37,988 bases of DNA from an uncultured Moraxellaceae bacterium (GCA_913057715.1 CAJXOR010000012.1:1-37988); one strand, 5' to 3'; counted from the first letter of the stretch, positions 17,471 to 25,814 are shown. Numbers and translations: made by a program. The notes: a model not told the origin generated them from the letters alone.

Positions 17471-18508
17471 TCAGCGCGTCTGCAGCTGATAGTTAATCGG
17501 CAGCGAGATGCTGACGGGCTCTTGGCTCATGTCAGCTGGCATGGGCGGCAGGGGGCTAACCCGCGCAAGCAGTTTTAGGGTTTCGTCATCGAGCAGGGCG
17601 TGACCGCTACTGGTTTTGATGCTTGAGGCGCTGATCACTCCGTTTGGCTCGACGGTAAATCGCACCGTGACCATGCCGGTCAGCTGCTGCTTTTTGGCGG
17701 CAGCAGAGTAGGACTTGTGGCGGTTTAGGTGGGCGCTGATCATGGCGTAGTAGTTTTGCGTGGCCTTTTTGGCTGCCTTAGCGCTGGCGGGGGTTTGTGT
17801 TTTGGCTTGTGAGGAAGATGCTGTTGTTGAAGGTGCAGTTGAAGAGCCCTTGGTCTGAATGCTTGGAGCGCTTGATGATGCACTGTTGCTGGTTGCCGCT
17901 TTGGTTGCCGTGCTCTGCGTTGTATTGGCGGATTTGTTAGCCGGTGCAGCTTTCGAGCTTAGAGTTGAGGAGTCCGTAACGAGCTCAGAGCGGGTCACTT
18001 GCTGGGTTGCTGGGTTTTTGATCGGTTCAGATACAGCAGTTTCTGCGGTTTTTACCACGGTGTTTTCGACAGTTTTTGGCGCGGGGCGGCTCACCGGTTC
18101 CGGTTCCACCTGGGGTTTGGGCTGGGGCTGAGGTCGGGTTCGGGGAGCTCTATCAGGTGTCGCTGCGGTTTTGGTTGCTAACGGGCTAGGCTCATACGCG
18201 TCTTGTGGTTGCAGCTGTTGGGGCTTTTGTAGACTTCGGGCGGATAGGCTGGTTTGAAACTGTGGCTCCTGCTGGGGTTCGCTCGCCTGCGTGCTGGCGG
18301 CTGAAGCAGAGTCAGAAGCACTTTGCGTGGCCAATTGCACGGTGATCACGGTCTCAGGCTCTGTTTCGGGCGATTTGTCATCGACTAGCAGTAGTGCTCC
18401 GCCAGCGCTGTGCAGGGCGACTGCCGCAAGTAACCCCAAGCTCCAGCGTTTGCCACTGGGGCTCATGCCTTGCCGAGTCAGTCGCTCAGGTTTTGCGAGA
18501 TCGCTCAC
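17471..18508 (-). CDS. tonB: energy transducer TonB
   Basis: This protein spans the periplasm and carries proton-motive energy from ExbB-ExbD to outer-membrane receptors. One N-terminal transmembrane helix lies at about 23-42 (SLGLLAAVALHSAGGALLLV). A long Pro/Gln/Glu-rich region follows to about 150 and a Ser/Ala/Thr-rich part to about 245. The globular C-terminal domain follows with GMVTVRFTVEPNGVI, SSGHALLDDETL and PLPPMP. At 345 residues it is longer than the E. coli protein because of the low-complexity linker. The start is a GTG directly after the exbD stop codon, with GAGGG seven bases before it inside exbD. This tight junction implies translational coupling. The nearby receptor suggests a dedicated TonB system for that siderophore, though it could serve others. 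Confidence 0.93.
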   Translation of the reverse strand: MSDLAKPERLTRQGMSPSGKRWSLGLLAAVALHSAGGALLLVDDKSPETEPETVITVQLATQSASDSASAASTQASEPQQEPQFQTSLSARSLQKPQQLQPQDAYEPSPLATKTAATPDRAPRTRPQPQPKPQVEPEPVSRPAPKTVENTVVKTAETAVSEPIKNPATQQVTRSELVTDSSTLSSKAAPANKSANTTQSTATKAATSNSASSSAPSIQTKGSSTAPSTTASSSQAKTQTPASAKAAKKATQNYYAMISAHLNRHKSYSAAAKKQQLTGMVTVRFTVEPNGVISASSIKTSSGHALLDDETLKLLARVSPLPPMPADMSQEPVSISLPINYQLQTR

Positions 18509-19057
18509 CTAGATTCCCTCGCTACCAGAAGATGCAGAGGTTTGATTGATCGAAGCAGTAGCAAGCTCACCGCTTGCCTGAGTCTTTGGCGGGGTACTGG
18601 TACCAGCACCGCCATCAACTCCGATCAGACCAATTTGAGTGTAACCAGCAGCGCTCAGCATATTCATGGCGCCCATGACCTGCTCGTAAGCCAAGGTTTT
18701 ATCGGCACGGATTTGCAAGCGGGTATTTGGCTGGACCGGCGCTCCGTCAGCGTTTGGGGTTGAGGCAGTCTGAGCACTAATCGCGTCTATGCGCGGGATA
18801 ACCTGATCTTTTTCTACCAAGGTATCATTGATATACCATAGGTCATTTTCGGTGATCCATAGCGTGATCGGTTGCTCTGGCGTCTGCGCTCCCGCCGACA
18901 AACTGGGCAGATCAACTGGCATCTGGCGGGTGGCTAGAGGAGCGGCCACCATAAAGATAATTAGCAAAACCAGCATGACATCGATAAACGGAGTGACATT
19001 TATCTCATGTTTTAAGGGCAGCGCAGTGCTTTGGCGAGAGGGTAGCTTGAGTGACAT
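18509..19057 (-). CDS. exbD: biopolymer transporter ExbD
   Basis: This is a subunit of the inner-membrane proton channel that drives TonB. The N-terminal cytosolic lead ends in EINVTPFIDVMLVLLIIFMV, which includes the single transmembrane helix and the essential membrane Asp. The periplasmic domain follows with LPSLSAGAQTPEQPITLWI, RLQIRADKTLAYEQVM and GYTQIGLIGV. It is 182 residues long, somewhat longer than the usual 140 because of a Ser/Thr-rich C-terminal tail after residue 145 and a small insertion near 95-110. It begins one base after the exbB stop and ends directly against the GTG of tonB. Confidence 0.95.
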   Translation of the reverse strand: MSLKLPSRQSTALPLKHEINVTPFIDVMLVLLIIFMVAAPLATRQMPVDLPSLSAGAQTPEQPITLWITENDLWYINDTLVEKDQVIPRIDAISAQTASTPNADGAPVQPNTRLQIRADKTLAYEQVMGAMNMLSAAGYTQIGLIGVDGGAGTSTPPKTQASGELATASINQTSASSGSEGI

Positions 19058-19058
19058 G

Positions 19059-19859
19059 CTACTGCCCCGACGCTTTTGCTTCTGAGTGAGAGGGTTTTAG
19101 GGGAGCAGATGGGGCGCAGTTCTGCGCGCTCAAAAAGCGAGACACTAAGCGCAGTACCGCTGCCGAATCCAGGCTTTGATCTTCCATAAAACTTTGCACG
19201 CGCAGGGTCAGCTGGTTGTAGATCACTACAGCGGGGATCGCAGCCACTAAGCCCATGGCGGTGGCGAGCAGCGCCTCGGCAATCCCCGGAGCCACCACAG
19301 CGAGGCTCGTGGTCTGACTTTGCGCGATGCCGATAAAGGCGTTCATGATCCCCCAGACGGTGCCAAACAAGCCCACAAAAGGTGCAACCGAACCGATACT
19401 GGCGAGCAGTCCGATCTGGCTACTCAGCTGACGACTTCGGGTAGCTTCAAGATCACTTAAGCGCGAAACCAGGCGCTCTTTGACCCCTTCCGCGTCGCTC
19501 AACATCCCCACCGAGTCGCTCAGCTCAGCCTGAGCGGCAATTAAACTTGGGTGGTTTTCAAGTTCCGGATCACTGATTGCCCCAAGGAATTCAGGGTGAG
19601 TGAGCAGCCTGTTTAGCAGTTGTTTTTGCGCTCGCCGCTCAGCGCGAATCTGCAGTGCTTTGGCCACAAACACACACCAGCAAAGGATCGAGGCGAGCAG
19701 CAAGCTAATCAACACTGCCTTCACAACCCAGTCAGCCTGCCAAAACATGTCTTGAACAGACAGCGCCTCTGCTGCCTGAGCTTGCAGCGGGAGGAAGGCA
19801 CCTGCGCTTGCTAGCAGGCTTAAGCGCCCTAGATTAAAACGTTTGAAAAATGTCTTCAT
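19059..19859 (-). CDS. exbB: TonB-system energizer ExbB
   Basis: This inner-membrane proton-channel subunit works with ExbD and TonB. An N-terminal signal-like segment (RLSLLASAGAFLPLQAQAAEAL) precedes the first membrane helix (VVKAVLISLLLASILCWCVFVA), as in the longer Pseudomonas-type ExbB. The two later helices lie in SSQIGLLASIGSVAPFVGLFGTVWGIM and in LLATAMGLVAAIPAVVIYN, both with the conserved Gly/Thr pattern of the MotA/TolQ/ExbB family. The frame is open to a TTG at 19868, but the ATG at 19857-19859 is preferred. The ribosome-binding site is weak in both cases. It heads the exbB-exbD-tonB-receptor operon, with a Fur box about 65-85 bases upstream. Confidence 0.93.
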   Translation of the reverse strand: MKTFFKRFNLGRLSLLASAGAFLPLQAQAAEALSVQDMFWQADWVVKAVLISLLLASILCWCVFVAKALQIRAERRAQKQLLNRLLTHPEFLGAISDPELENHPSLIAAQAELSDSVGMLSDAEGVKERLVSRLSDLEATRSRQLSSQIGLLASIGSVAPFVGLFGTVWGIMNAFIGIAQSQTTSLAVVAPGIAEALLATAMGLVAAIPAVVIYNQLTLRVQSFMEDQSLDSAAVLRLVSRFLSAQNCAPSAPLKPSHSEAKASGQ

Positions 19860-19924
19860 GTTCACCAATCCGCGAAAGTTGATCGATACAGCTCATGGCC
19901 GCTATCTATTTTGCGAATTGTAGT

Positions 19925-19943
19925 GATAACGAGAACGATTATC
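19925..19943 (-). promoter_or_regulatory. Fur box upstream of exbB
   Basis: GATAACGAGAACGATTATC matches the 19-base Fur consensus GATAATGATAATCATTATC at 15 positions. It sits where the exbB promoter should be, so the operon is expected to be repressed by Fur with iron. Confidence 0.85.
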
Positions 19944-20498
19944 AATAAAGAATTTACATTAGGTTAAAGGTTTTTGAAGATCGCCTGAGTTTCCACTTCG
20001 TGCGGGAGAGGTTGGACGTCAGGCGGTGACTGACTTTTGGGGTGATTTGCGGTTTCTGTTTTGAACTGAAAGATGGCGTGGGATGGGTGTTTTAGATCGG
20101 TGAGCCTTAAGTGGCTTGGGAGTCGGTGCTTGTGGCTGCGTGGAACTCAGTAACACGGTGGGTTGAGATAGTTTGGGAGTATTTATCTGGAGATTAACAA
20201 GCGGCGGTATAAAACGGCGGCTCTAAAAATCAATCGCTTTGCCGTTCATCCTAAGGTTGTGTGGATAAATCATTATGTGATCAACAAAGCTCACAGTTTG
20301 CAAAGCTTGTGATAGGCCCTAGCACAGTGGGGTTTACCTAAAATCCGACTAGCCAGCGCACTAAGGCCGCTCAACCGAGGCGTGTATAACGCTAAGCCCG
20401 AACCAACAACTCCTCAAGCGCTTAATTGGACCCCACGCTCAAACCTTGGTTTTCAGTCAGCTAGGCAGTCATTTTACCTAATACTTCGCTACCAGCTC
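19944..20498. other. long non-coding gap between exbB and metR
   Basis: No convincing gene or RNA is seen. A direct CGGCGG repeat surrounds TATAAAA near 20203-20222. CAAAGCT occurs twice near 20286-20310. One exact DnaA-box nonamer is present at 20260-20268 (minus strand TTATCCACA), without others near it. There is no good terminator for metR. Confidence 0.5.
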
Positions 20499-21404
20499 TC
20501 AGTCAATCAGAAAGTTGCCGGTATCCTGAGACTTGGCAACCTCGATAAACCGACTCAAGTGGGGTAGCTCGCGCTCGCTGCTCCGCACACCTAGGTGGAT
20601 CTGCTTGTGGATACCTGCTCTGCCGAGCGACAGCGCGCGGATCGGCAGGCTCTGGGCATGACGCGTCGCCAACCACTTGGGCAAAGTGGCGACGCCGCGG
20701 TTAGAGGCGACCATGTGCAGGATCATCTCGGTGGCCTCAAGCGTCTTGTGGCTTTTGGGCTGCTGCCGGGCGGGGGTTAAAAATTGCGCAAAGATATCGA
20801 GTCGCTCGCTTGCCACCGGATAGGTGTAGAGCACTTGGTCACGCAGCTCCTCTGGCATCACTAAATTCTTTGTAGCCAGCGGATTTTGGTTACTCACGAT
20901 CAGTACCTGCTCATAAGCAAAAACCGGCTCAAAAGTGACACCGAACGTGAGCACCGGATCGGGGGTGACCAGAATGTCGATCTCGTGGTTGAACAGCGCT
21001 GCCATGCCGCCAAACTGAAAGCGCTGTTTGACATCAACCTCTAGCCCCGGCCGCTGCTGCATAAAGGGGTCAATCACCCCGAGCAGCCACTGATAACAAG
21101 GGTGACACTCCATGCCGATATTGAGACGCCCAAGCTCGCCGCGCGCATGTTCCAGCAAGCGCCGATCCAGCCGTTCGAGTTGCGGCAGCAGGCGCTTGGC
21201 TTCTTTGAGCAGATAGTTGCCCGCTGGGGTGAGTTTGAGCTTGCGCCCCTCTTTGACCCAGAGCGCGCCGCCCATCTGCTGCTGCAGTTTGCTGATCTTG
21301 TGGCTGAGCGCCGACTGAGTCAGGTGTAGCGCTTCGCCTGCCTTGGTTAGAGAGCCGTGTCTGTCGATCTGATCCAAGATACTTAAGTGGCTTCGCTCGA
21401 TCAT
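20499..21404 (-). CDS. metR: LysR-family regulator MetR
   Basis: This 301-residue LysR-type regulator activates methionine biosynthesis genes with homocysteine as co-effector. The N-terminal winged helix-turn-helix is at about 1-60 (GSLTKAGEALHLTQSALSHKISKLQ). The effector domain shows LNIGMECHPCYQWLLGVIDPF, which is characteristic of MetR, and DILVTPDPV later. Length is normal. It is divergent from metE, the typical arrangement, and both promoters share the gap that holds MetR-like sites. The ATG at 21402-21404 has no ribosome-binding site of its own at good spacing. AGGAGAA instead sits before an upstream six-codon frame whose TGA overlaps this ATG, so metR translation may depend on that leader. 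Confidence 0.95.
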   Translation of the reverse strand: MIERSHLSILDQIDRHGSLTKAGEALHLTQSALSHKISKLQQQMGGALWVKEGRKLKLTPAGNYLLKEAKRLLPQLERLDRRLLEHARGELGRLNIGMECHPCYQWLLGVIDPFMQQRPGLEVDVKQRFQFGGMAALFNHEIDILVTPDPVLTFGVTFEPVFAYEQVLIVSNQNPLATKNLVMPEELRDQVLYTYPVASERLDIFAQFLTPARQQPKSHKTLEATEMILHMVASNRGVATLPKWLATRHAQSLPIRALSLGRAGIHKQIHLGVRSSERELPHLSRFIEVAKSQDTGNFLID

Positions 21405-21421
21405 ACCATTCGCTCGATCAT
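21401..21421 (-). promoter_or_regulatory. six-codon upstream ORF coupled to metR
   Basis: An ATG at 21419-21421 lies seven bases after AGGAGAA on the minus strand. It encodes MIERMV, then TGA overlapping the metR ATG as ATGA. The 12 bases ATGATCGAGCGA occur at both starts, 17 bases apart, so a small duplication seems to have created the leader. Confidence 0.6.
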
Positions 21422-21550
21422 CTACCGGTTCTCCTCAAATGTCATGGTTGGATAGTTAAACCAGGTTTCACCATCCGCTTTTTGCTAGCGATGAAAAGTC
21501 GCAAACCAAGTCAGTGCATCTAGTCACTCCACCTAGGCTCAGATTAAATC

Positions 21551-21593
21551 ATGAATAATTCTCATATAAGCGTGAGTTTATACCATTATTCAT
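21551..21593. promoter_or_regulatory. MetR-like binding sites between metR and metE
   Basis: ATGAATAAT at 21551-21559 and ATTATTCAT at 21585-21593 form a perfect 9-base inverted repeat. TGAATAATTCTCA at 21552-21564 matches the MetR consensus TGAA-N5-TTCA at seven of eight fixed bases. The location, 63 or more bases before metE, fits activation of metE. Confidence 0.65.
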
Positions 21594-21655
21594 CATGAGT
21601 GGTTTCCCCTAAAGTGCTCGGCAACGTTAATTGAAAAAGCTCAAAGGAAACCACC

Positions 21656-24130
21656 ATGGCCAAGCTTCACAATCTGGGTTTTGCGCGCATCGGCCCAAAC
21701 CGCGAACTTAAATTTGCACTTGAGGACTATTGGGGCGGACGCAGTACGGCTGACCAGCTCTTAAGCAGGGCTCGCACTCTCAGGCTGCAAAATTTGGGCG
21801 CGCAGCAGAAACTAAACCTAGTGCCGGTTGGCGATGCCTCGCTCTACGATCACGTGTTAGATATGAGCGTGACCTTGGGCAATCTGCCTAAGCGCGCCCA
21901 AAGCTTGGAGGCTAGCGATCTGGATCGCTACTTTTGTGCGGCACGCGGCCGCTCAGCGCTAGCCGCTGCTACAGATAAGACAGCAGAGTCGGGCGCTCAA
22001 TCCTGCTGTCCTAAGCACGATCACCCCCAGCCCGAAGCACGGGAGTCTGTGCAAGGCTCAGATAGCAGTTCAGATCACAGCTCGGCTCAAGAGATACAAG
22101 CGGCGCAGATGACCAAGTGGTTCGACACTAACTACCACTACCTTGTGCCTGAGTTTTCAAACGAGTGCCATTTTTCACTCAATTCAGGGCGTCTGCTGAC
22201 TCAGTTGGCTGAAGCGCAAGCAACCGGAGCCAAAGCAAAGCCGGTGATCCTGGGACCGATAAGCTACCTGTGTTTGGGTAAATCCAAAGACGACATTAAC
22301 CCGCTAGGCTTACTGCCGCGCTTACTGACGGTCTATGCCGAGCTCTTAAGCGAATTGCACGCGGCGGGCGCTGAGTGGGTGCAGGTCGATGAGCCGGTGT
22401 TGGTGACTGAACTTGAGCCTGAGTGGCGTCAGGCGTATGAGCGTGCCTACCATGCACTGCAGGGAACCGGCGTAAAATTGCTCTTAACCACCTACTTTGG
22501 GGAGTTGGCAGAAAACTTGAAGCTGGCGCTGGATCTGCCGGTCGCAGGCCTGCATATCGATGCAACCCACAGCCGCCGTGAGATCACCGCCGCCATCGAC
22601 TGGTTACCCGAAAACAAAGTGCTCTCCCTTGGGGTGATCAGCGGACGAGAGGTCTGGAAGGCGGATCTGACTTCCTTGCTTGATTGGCTTGAGCCAATCG
22701 CGGAGAAACTAGGGGATCGGTTGTGGCTGGCACCTTCGTGCTCACTCTTGCATGTGCCGGTGGATCTTACCGCTGAACATACCAACGGTGATGCCGATCA
22801 ACAGGGTGCTCGATTTATACCCAATTTAAAACCAGCGTCTGGCATAGATCCTGAAGTGCTGCGCTGGCTGAGCTTTGGTCAGCAGAAGATTGAAGAGTTA
22901 AGCCTGCTTGGCCAAGCGCTGAACCAAGGCCGAGACAGCGTGGAGGCTGAACTTCGCACCAATCAGCAGGACTGTGAGGCTCGCCGGTCGTCCACCAAAG
23001 TTCACAATCCTGAGGTGAAGGCACGCGTCGCTCAGATCACCCCGGAGCACGCCCAGCGCAACAGCCCATACGCGCTTCGCAGCAAAATCCAACAGGGTCG
23101 ATTGAATTTGCCCCTGTATCCGACCACGACCATTGGGTCATTTCCACAAACAGCTGAGATTCGTAAGGCACGGCTAGATTATAAAAAGGGGCGGATCGGT
23201 TTTGAAGCCTACCAAGAGTTGATGCAGGAGCAGATTTCCCAAGCGGTGGCTTATCAAACCGAGCTGGGACTCGATGTGCTGGTTCACGGGGAAGCCGAGC
23301 GCAACGACATGGTCGAGTACTTTGGCGAGCAGCTCAGCGGTTTTGTAATCAGTCAGTTTGGTTGGGTGCAGTCCTACGGATCGCGATGCGTGAAGCCGCC
23401 GATCCTGTTTGGTGATGTGTCGCGGCCTGCTGCCATGACGGTGGCGTGGAGCCAGTTTGCCCAGTCGCTCACCGATCAGCCTATGAAGGGTATGTTGACC
23501 GGTCCGGTGACGATCCTGAACTGGTCGTTTGTGCGTGACGATCAAACGCGAGCTGAGAGCTGCATGCAGATTGCGCTGGCGATCCGCGACGAAGTGCTGG
23601 ATCTTGAGGCGGCAGGTCTGCCAATCATCCAGATCGATGAGGCAGCTCTGCGCGAGGGATTGCCGCTCAAGCGCCGCGAGTGGCAGGCGTATTTGGATTG
23701 GGCGATCCGCTGTTTTCGTATCGCGGCGAGCGGTGCGGCTGACACCACTCAGATCCACACTCATATGTGTTACTCAGAGTTTGGCGACATCATGGAGTCG
23801 ATCGCGCGCATGGACGCTGACGTGATCACGATTGAAACCTCGCGCTCGGACATGCAGCTGCTGGGCGTCTTTGAGCGCTTTGATTATCCCAGCGCGATCG
23901 GTCCCGGAGTCTATGACATCCACTCCCCGAACCAGCCGAGCATCGATCACATTGTGGGTCTGATGCAAAAAGCAGCCAAGCGCATCGACCCTGAGCGGCT
24001 CTGGGTCAACCCTGACTGCGGGCTGAAAACCCGCCAGTGGCCTGAGGTGTTGGGCGCGCTTGGGCACATGGTGGCGGCAGCTCAAACTTTGCGCGAGCAA
24101 GCAATTAGTCGTAAAGAGCTAACCGCTTAG
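21656..24130 (+). CDS. metE: cobalamin-independent methionine synthase
   Basis: MetE transfers the methyl group of 5-methyltetrahydropteroyl-triglutamate to homocysteine, making methionine without vitamin B12. The N-terminal half has [19 protein letters not shown] and later [14 protein letters not shown]. The C-terminal catalytic half begins at [10 protein letters not shown] and holds [42 protein letters not shown] (His and Cys zinc ligands) and NPDCGLKTR (third ligand). At 824 residues it is about 70 longer than the E. coli enzyme. Most of the excess is a polar insert at about 103-148, containing [11 protein letters not shown] and Ser/Asp runs; a smaller one lies near 376-392. Both sit in the N-terminal half and leave the active site intact. 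AAGGAAA precedes the ATG. It is divergent from metR, and its 3' end is duplicated further downstream. Confidence 0.97.
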   Translation: MAKLHNLGFARIGPNRELKFALEDYWGGRSTADQLLSRARTLRLQNLGAQQKLNLVPVGDASLYDHVLDMSVTLGNLPKRAQSLEASDLDRYFCAARGRSALAAATDKTAESGAQSCCPKHDHPQPEARESVQGSDSSSDHSSAQEIQAAQMTKWFDTNYHYLVPEFSNECHFSLNSGRLLTQLAEAQATGAKAKPVILGPISYLCLGKSKDDINPLGLLPRLLTVYAELLSELHAAGAEWVQVDEPVLVTELEPEWRQAYERAYHALQGTGVKLLLTTYFGELAENLKLALDLPVAGLHIDATHSRREITAAIDWLPENKVLSLGVISGREVWKADLTSLLDWLEPIAEKLGDRLWLAPSCSLLHVPVDLTAEHTNGDADQQGARFIPNLKPASGIDPEVLRWLSFGQQKIEELSLLGQALNQGRDSVEAELRTNQQDCEARRSSTKVHNPEVKARVAQITPEHAQRNSPYALRSKIQQGRLNLPLYPTTTIGSFPQTAEIRKARLDYKKGRIGFEAYQELMQEQISQAVAYQTELGLDVLVHGEAERNDMVEYFGEQLSGFVISQFGWVQSYGSRCVKPPILFGDVSRPAAMTVAWSQFAQSLTDQPMKGMLTGPVTILNWSFVRDDQTRAESCMQIALAIRDEVLDLEAAGLPIIQIDEAALREGLPLKRREWQAYLDWAIRCFRIAASGAADTTQIHTHMCYSEFGDIMESIARMDADVITIETSRSDMQLLGVFERFDYPSAIGPGVYDIHSPNQPSIDHIVGLMQKAAKRIDPERLWVNPDCGLKTRQWPEVLGALGHMVAAAQTLREQAISRKELTA

Positions 24131-24232
24131 CAAAATGCCCACGCTAGCTGTAATCCCTTGAGGTTTATGCGCAGCGCGGTTAGTTGGCTTATTAGGAATC
24201 TTCCCGCGAGTACATAGTTAAGTGCTCGCGGG
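24074..24232 (+). repeat. metE 3' end plus terminator stem, copy 1 of a direct repeat
   Basis: These 159 bases align without gaps to 25656-25814, with 13 mismatches by my count (about 92% identity). It covers the last 18 codons of metE, the dispersed motif and a hairpin at 24203-24232 (CCCGCGAG / CTCGCGGG). Unlike copy 2, the hairpin is followed by CTTATCG rather than a T tract. Confidence 0.93.
24129..24142 (-). repeat. dispersed motif copy overlapping the metE stop
   Basis: On the minus strand it reads GTGGGCATTTTGCT, the full consensus. It begins inside the metE stop codon. Confidence 0.7.
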
Positions 24233-24446
24233 CTTATCGTTACTCGCAGCTATAAAACCATCGCTCGGACTTAGCCAAAGCTGCGTTGATCAAGTTTTGC
24301 CCTAGGCAGATGAACCCGCTTATGTTTGAGCAAGGTGATCAAGGGGCGAAAAAGCCTTTAGCTAAGCTCTTCTTAAAGCCAGCTCTAAGGAGCACATGAA
24401 GGATGGCTTATAAGCGCACGGTCTTAAGCTGAGTCAAAACCAGCTT

Positions 24447-24504
24447 GATCAGATCTCAGATCTGAGATCTTTGTTCAGAGGCTAAAGCGATCAGCAGATC
24501 GATC
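24447..24504. promoter_or_regulatory. GATC cluster with a perfect 20-bp palindrome
   Basis: AGATCTCAGATCTGAGATCT at 24451-24470 is a perfect palindrome with three GATC sites. Four more GATC sites lie at 24447, 24489, 24497 and 24501, giving seven in 58 bases. It is in the leader of the transporter gene, 158-215 bases before its start. A Dam-sensitive or dimer-protein operator is possible; this is inference. Confidence 0.55.
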
Positions 24505-24620
24505 GTGATTTTTGCACTTGAGTGGGGTGGTTTATACTTTGAATACGTTAAGATTCAGCACCCTGATCAGCGTGCTAAATCAGAGTTTTTAATACAAATC
24601 TGCTGTCATCCACTTACCTA

Positions 24621-24640
24621 AGCGTGCTTATAATCACGCT
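24621..24640 (+). promoter_or_regulatory. -10 element inside a small inverted repeat before the transporter gene
   Basis: AGCGTG and CACGCT flank a TATAAT at 24629-24634, 28 bases before the start codon. No good -35 hexamer is seen at 17 bases. A second candidate -10, TATACT, lies near 24533. The rest of the 24233-24661 gap holds the GATC cluster and no gene. Confidence 0.5.
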
Positions 24641-24661
24641 GTTTGCCGCTGAGAAATCACC

Positions 24662-25600
24662 TTGAATACCGAAGAAAAAGACTTAGAAAAGGAGATGCGT
24701 ATCGCTGAGAAGCGATCGGTTGATCCTGATGACCAGCTTCATGATGCCCCAGCCAAAGGGGAAGTCATTAGCGACTATTTTTCCTTCAACGAGATCTTCG
24801 CCCGTATCTTATCAACGGCTGACCATGAGCTGAACGCCTCCAATCGTTACTTGATTTGGAGCGGCTTGGCTGCTGGTTTTGCCTTAGGACTGACATTTTT
24901 AGCCCGCGTGACTTTCACCGAAGCGTCTGGAGAAGCTGAGCCACTGCTTCTGGGTAACTTGCTCTACCCGGTAGGATTTTTGATTATTGTGCTAGGGCGC
25001 TATCAGTTATTTACTGAAAACACGCTGACGCCAGTGGTGCTGGTACTGACTCGGCTGGCCTCAGTCGTGAACACCCTCAGACTTTGGGTGATCGTGTTGA
25101 TCACCAATCTGGTGGGTGCGGTGGGAGTGGCAATCCTCATATCGAGTTTTGAGGTACTCACGCCTGAGCAGCAGCTCGTGGCGATTGAGATGGGACAAAA
25201 GGCGGCTGCAGAATCTTGGTTTGACTTGTTTTCCCGAGCGCTTTTTGCCGGGTGGATCGTGGCGTCTATGGTGTGGTTAGTTCATGCGGCTCGCGACACC
25301 ATCTCACGGATATTTATCATTTATATCTTGATGTATTTTGTGGGTGTGGCTCACCTCTACCATATCGTGACCTCCTCAGTTGAGGTGTTCTATCTGGCTC
25401 TAGAGCTAAGCTCGGTTGATATGCTGCCTTTGTTTAGCTCGTTTGTGCTTCCGGTGCTACTCGGCAACACCATCGGCGGGGTGTTTTTTGTGGCCTTGCT
25501 AAACTACGCCTTATTTGCCGAGCATGAAGACTCTGAGCTATTTAAGACTTACGGTGAAAAGCTGTGCTGGCGCGACTGGGTTTTCGGCAAGCGCTCTTAG
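24662..25600 (+). CDS. formate/nitrite transporter family membrane protein, YfdC-like
   Basis: This inner-membrane channel of the FNT family has 312 residues. A polar, charged N-terminal region of about 45 residues precedes six hydrophobic helices. Family features include WSGLAAGFALGLTF (first helix), LLYPVGFLIIVLGRYQLFTENTLTPV (the FTEN segment typical of FNT), a second half with ALFAGWIVASMVWL, then VAHLYHIV and VLLGNTIGGVFFVALLNY. The long charged N-terminus and overall length match YfdC-type members rather than FocA or NirC, and the transported anion is unknown. The start is the TTG at 24662. An ATG 11 codons later abuts AAGGAG with no spacing and is less likely. The gene is bracketed by two copies of the metE 3' end, suggesting insertion beside metE. 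Confidence 0.88.
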   Translation: MNTEEKDLEKEMRIAEKRSVDPDDQLHDAPAKGEVISDYFSFNEIFARILSTADHELNASNRYLIWSGLAAGFALGLTFLARVTFTEASGEAEPLLLGNLLYPVGFLIIVLGRYQLFTENTLTPVVLVLTRLASVVNTLRLWVIVLITNLVGAVGVAILISSFEVLTPEQQLVAIEMGQKAAAESWFDLFSRALFAGWIVASMVWLVHAARDTISRIFIIYILMYFVGVAHLYHIVTSSVEVFYLALELSSVDMLPLFSSFVLPVLLGNTIGGVFFVALLNYALFAEHEDSELFKTYGEKLCWRDWVFGKRS

Positions 25601-25655
25601 TGGCATCTTTAATCGCCTAGATGCGCGATTGAGCAGGCGCCAAGCCCAGTTGTTA

Positions 25656-25814
25656 GCGGCAGCTCAAACTTTGCGCGAGCAAGCAATTAGTCGTAAGGAG
25701 CTAACCGCTTAGCAAAATGCCCTCGCTAGCCGTGATCCCTTAAGGTTTCTGCGCAGCGCGGTTAGTTGGCTTAGTAGGAATCTGCCCGCGAGTGCTTGGA
25801 TGAGTGCTCGCGGG
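25656..25814 (+). pseudogene. metE 3'-end remnant, copy 2 of the direct repeat
   Basis: This is the second copy of the 159-base segment at 24074-24232. It still encodes [18 protein letters not shown] and a stop identical in protein to the metE end, but with no metE upstream. It starts 55 bases after the transporter stop. The mismatches are spread along the segment and concentrated in the hairpin loop, while the stem arms are unchanged. Confidence 0.9.
25711..25724 (-). repeat. dispersed motif copy in the metE remnant
   Basis: On the minus strand it reads GAGGGCATTTTGCT, one base from consensus. It is the duplicate of the copy at 24129-24142. Confidence 0.65.

Noticed and set aside
17859-18181. 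Open frames opposite tonB
   Set aside because: They are complements of the low-complexity Pro/Ser/Ala linker of TonB and have no ribosome-binding sites.
20260-20268. Exact DnaA-box nonamer, possible replication origin
   Set aside because: Only one perfect box, with no AT-rich unwinding region, no cluster and no dnaA or gidA nearby. A lone nonamer is expected by chance at times.
20382-20567. 61-codon plus-strand frame between exbB and metR
   Set aside because: It overlaps the metR 3' end in antisense and has no ribosome-binding site or conserved features.
24662-25600. Transporter gene as a cassette of a site-specific integrative element at the metE 3' end
   Set aside because: The direct repeats would fit attachment sites, but there is no integrase, and 159 bases with 8% divergence is too long and too diverged for typical att sites. 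Homologous recombination or old duplication fits better.
25515-25712. Open frame running through the transporter 3' end into the metE remnant
   Set aside because: It is in another frame of the transporter gene for its first part and only its end is the duplicated metE tail; no start signal supports it.
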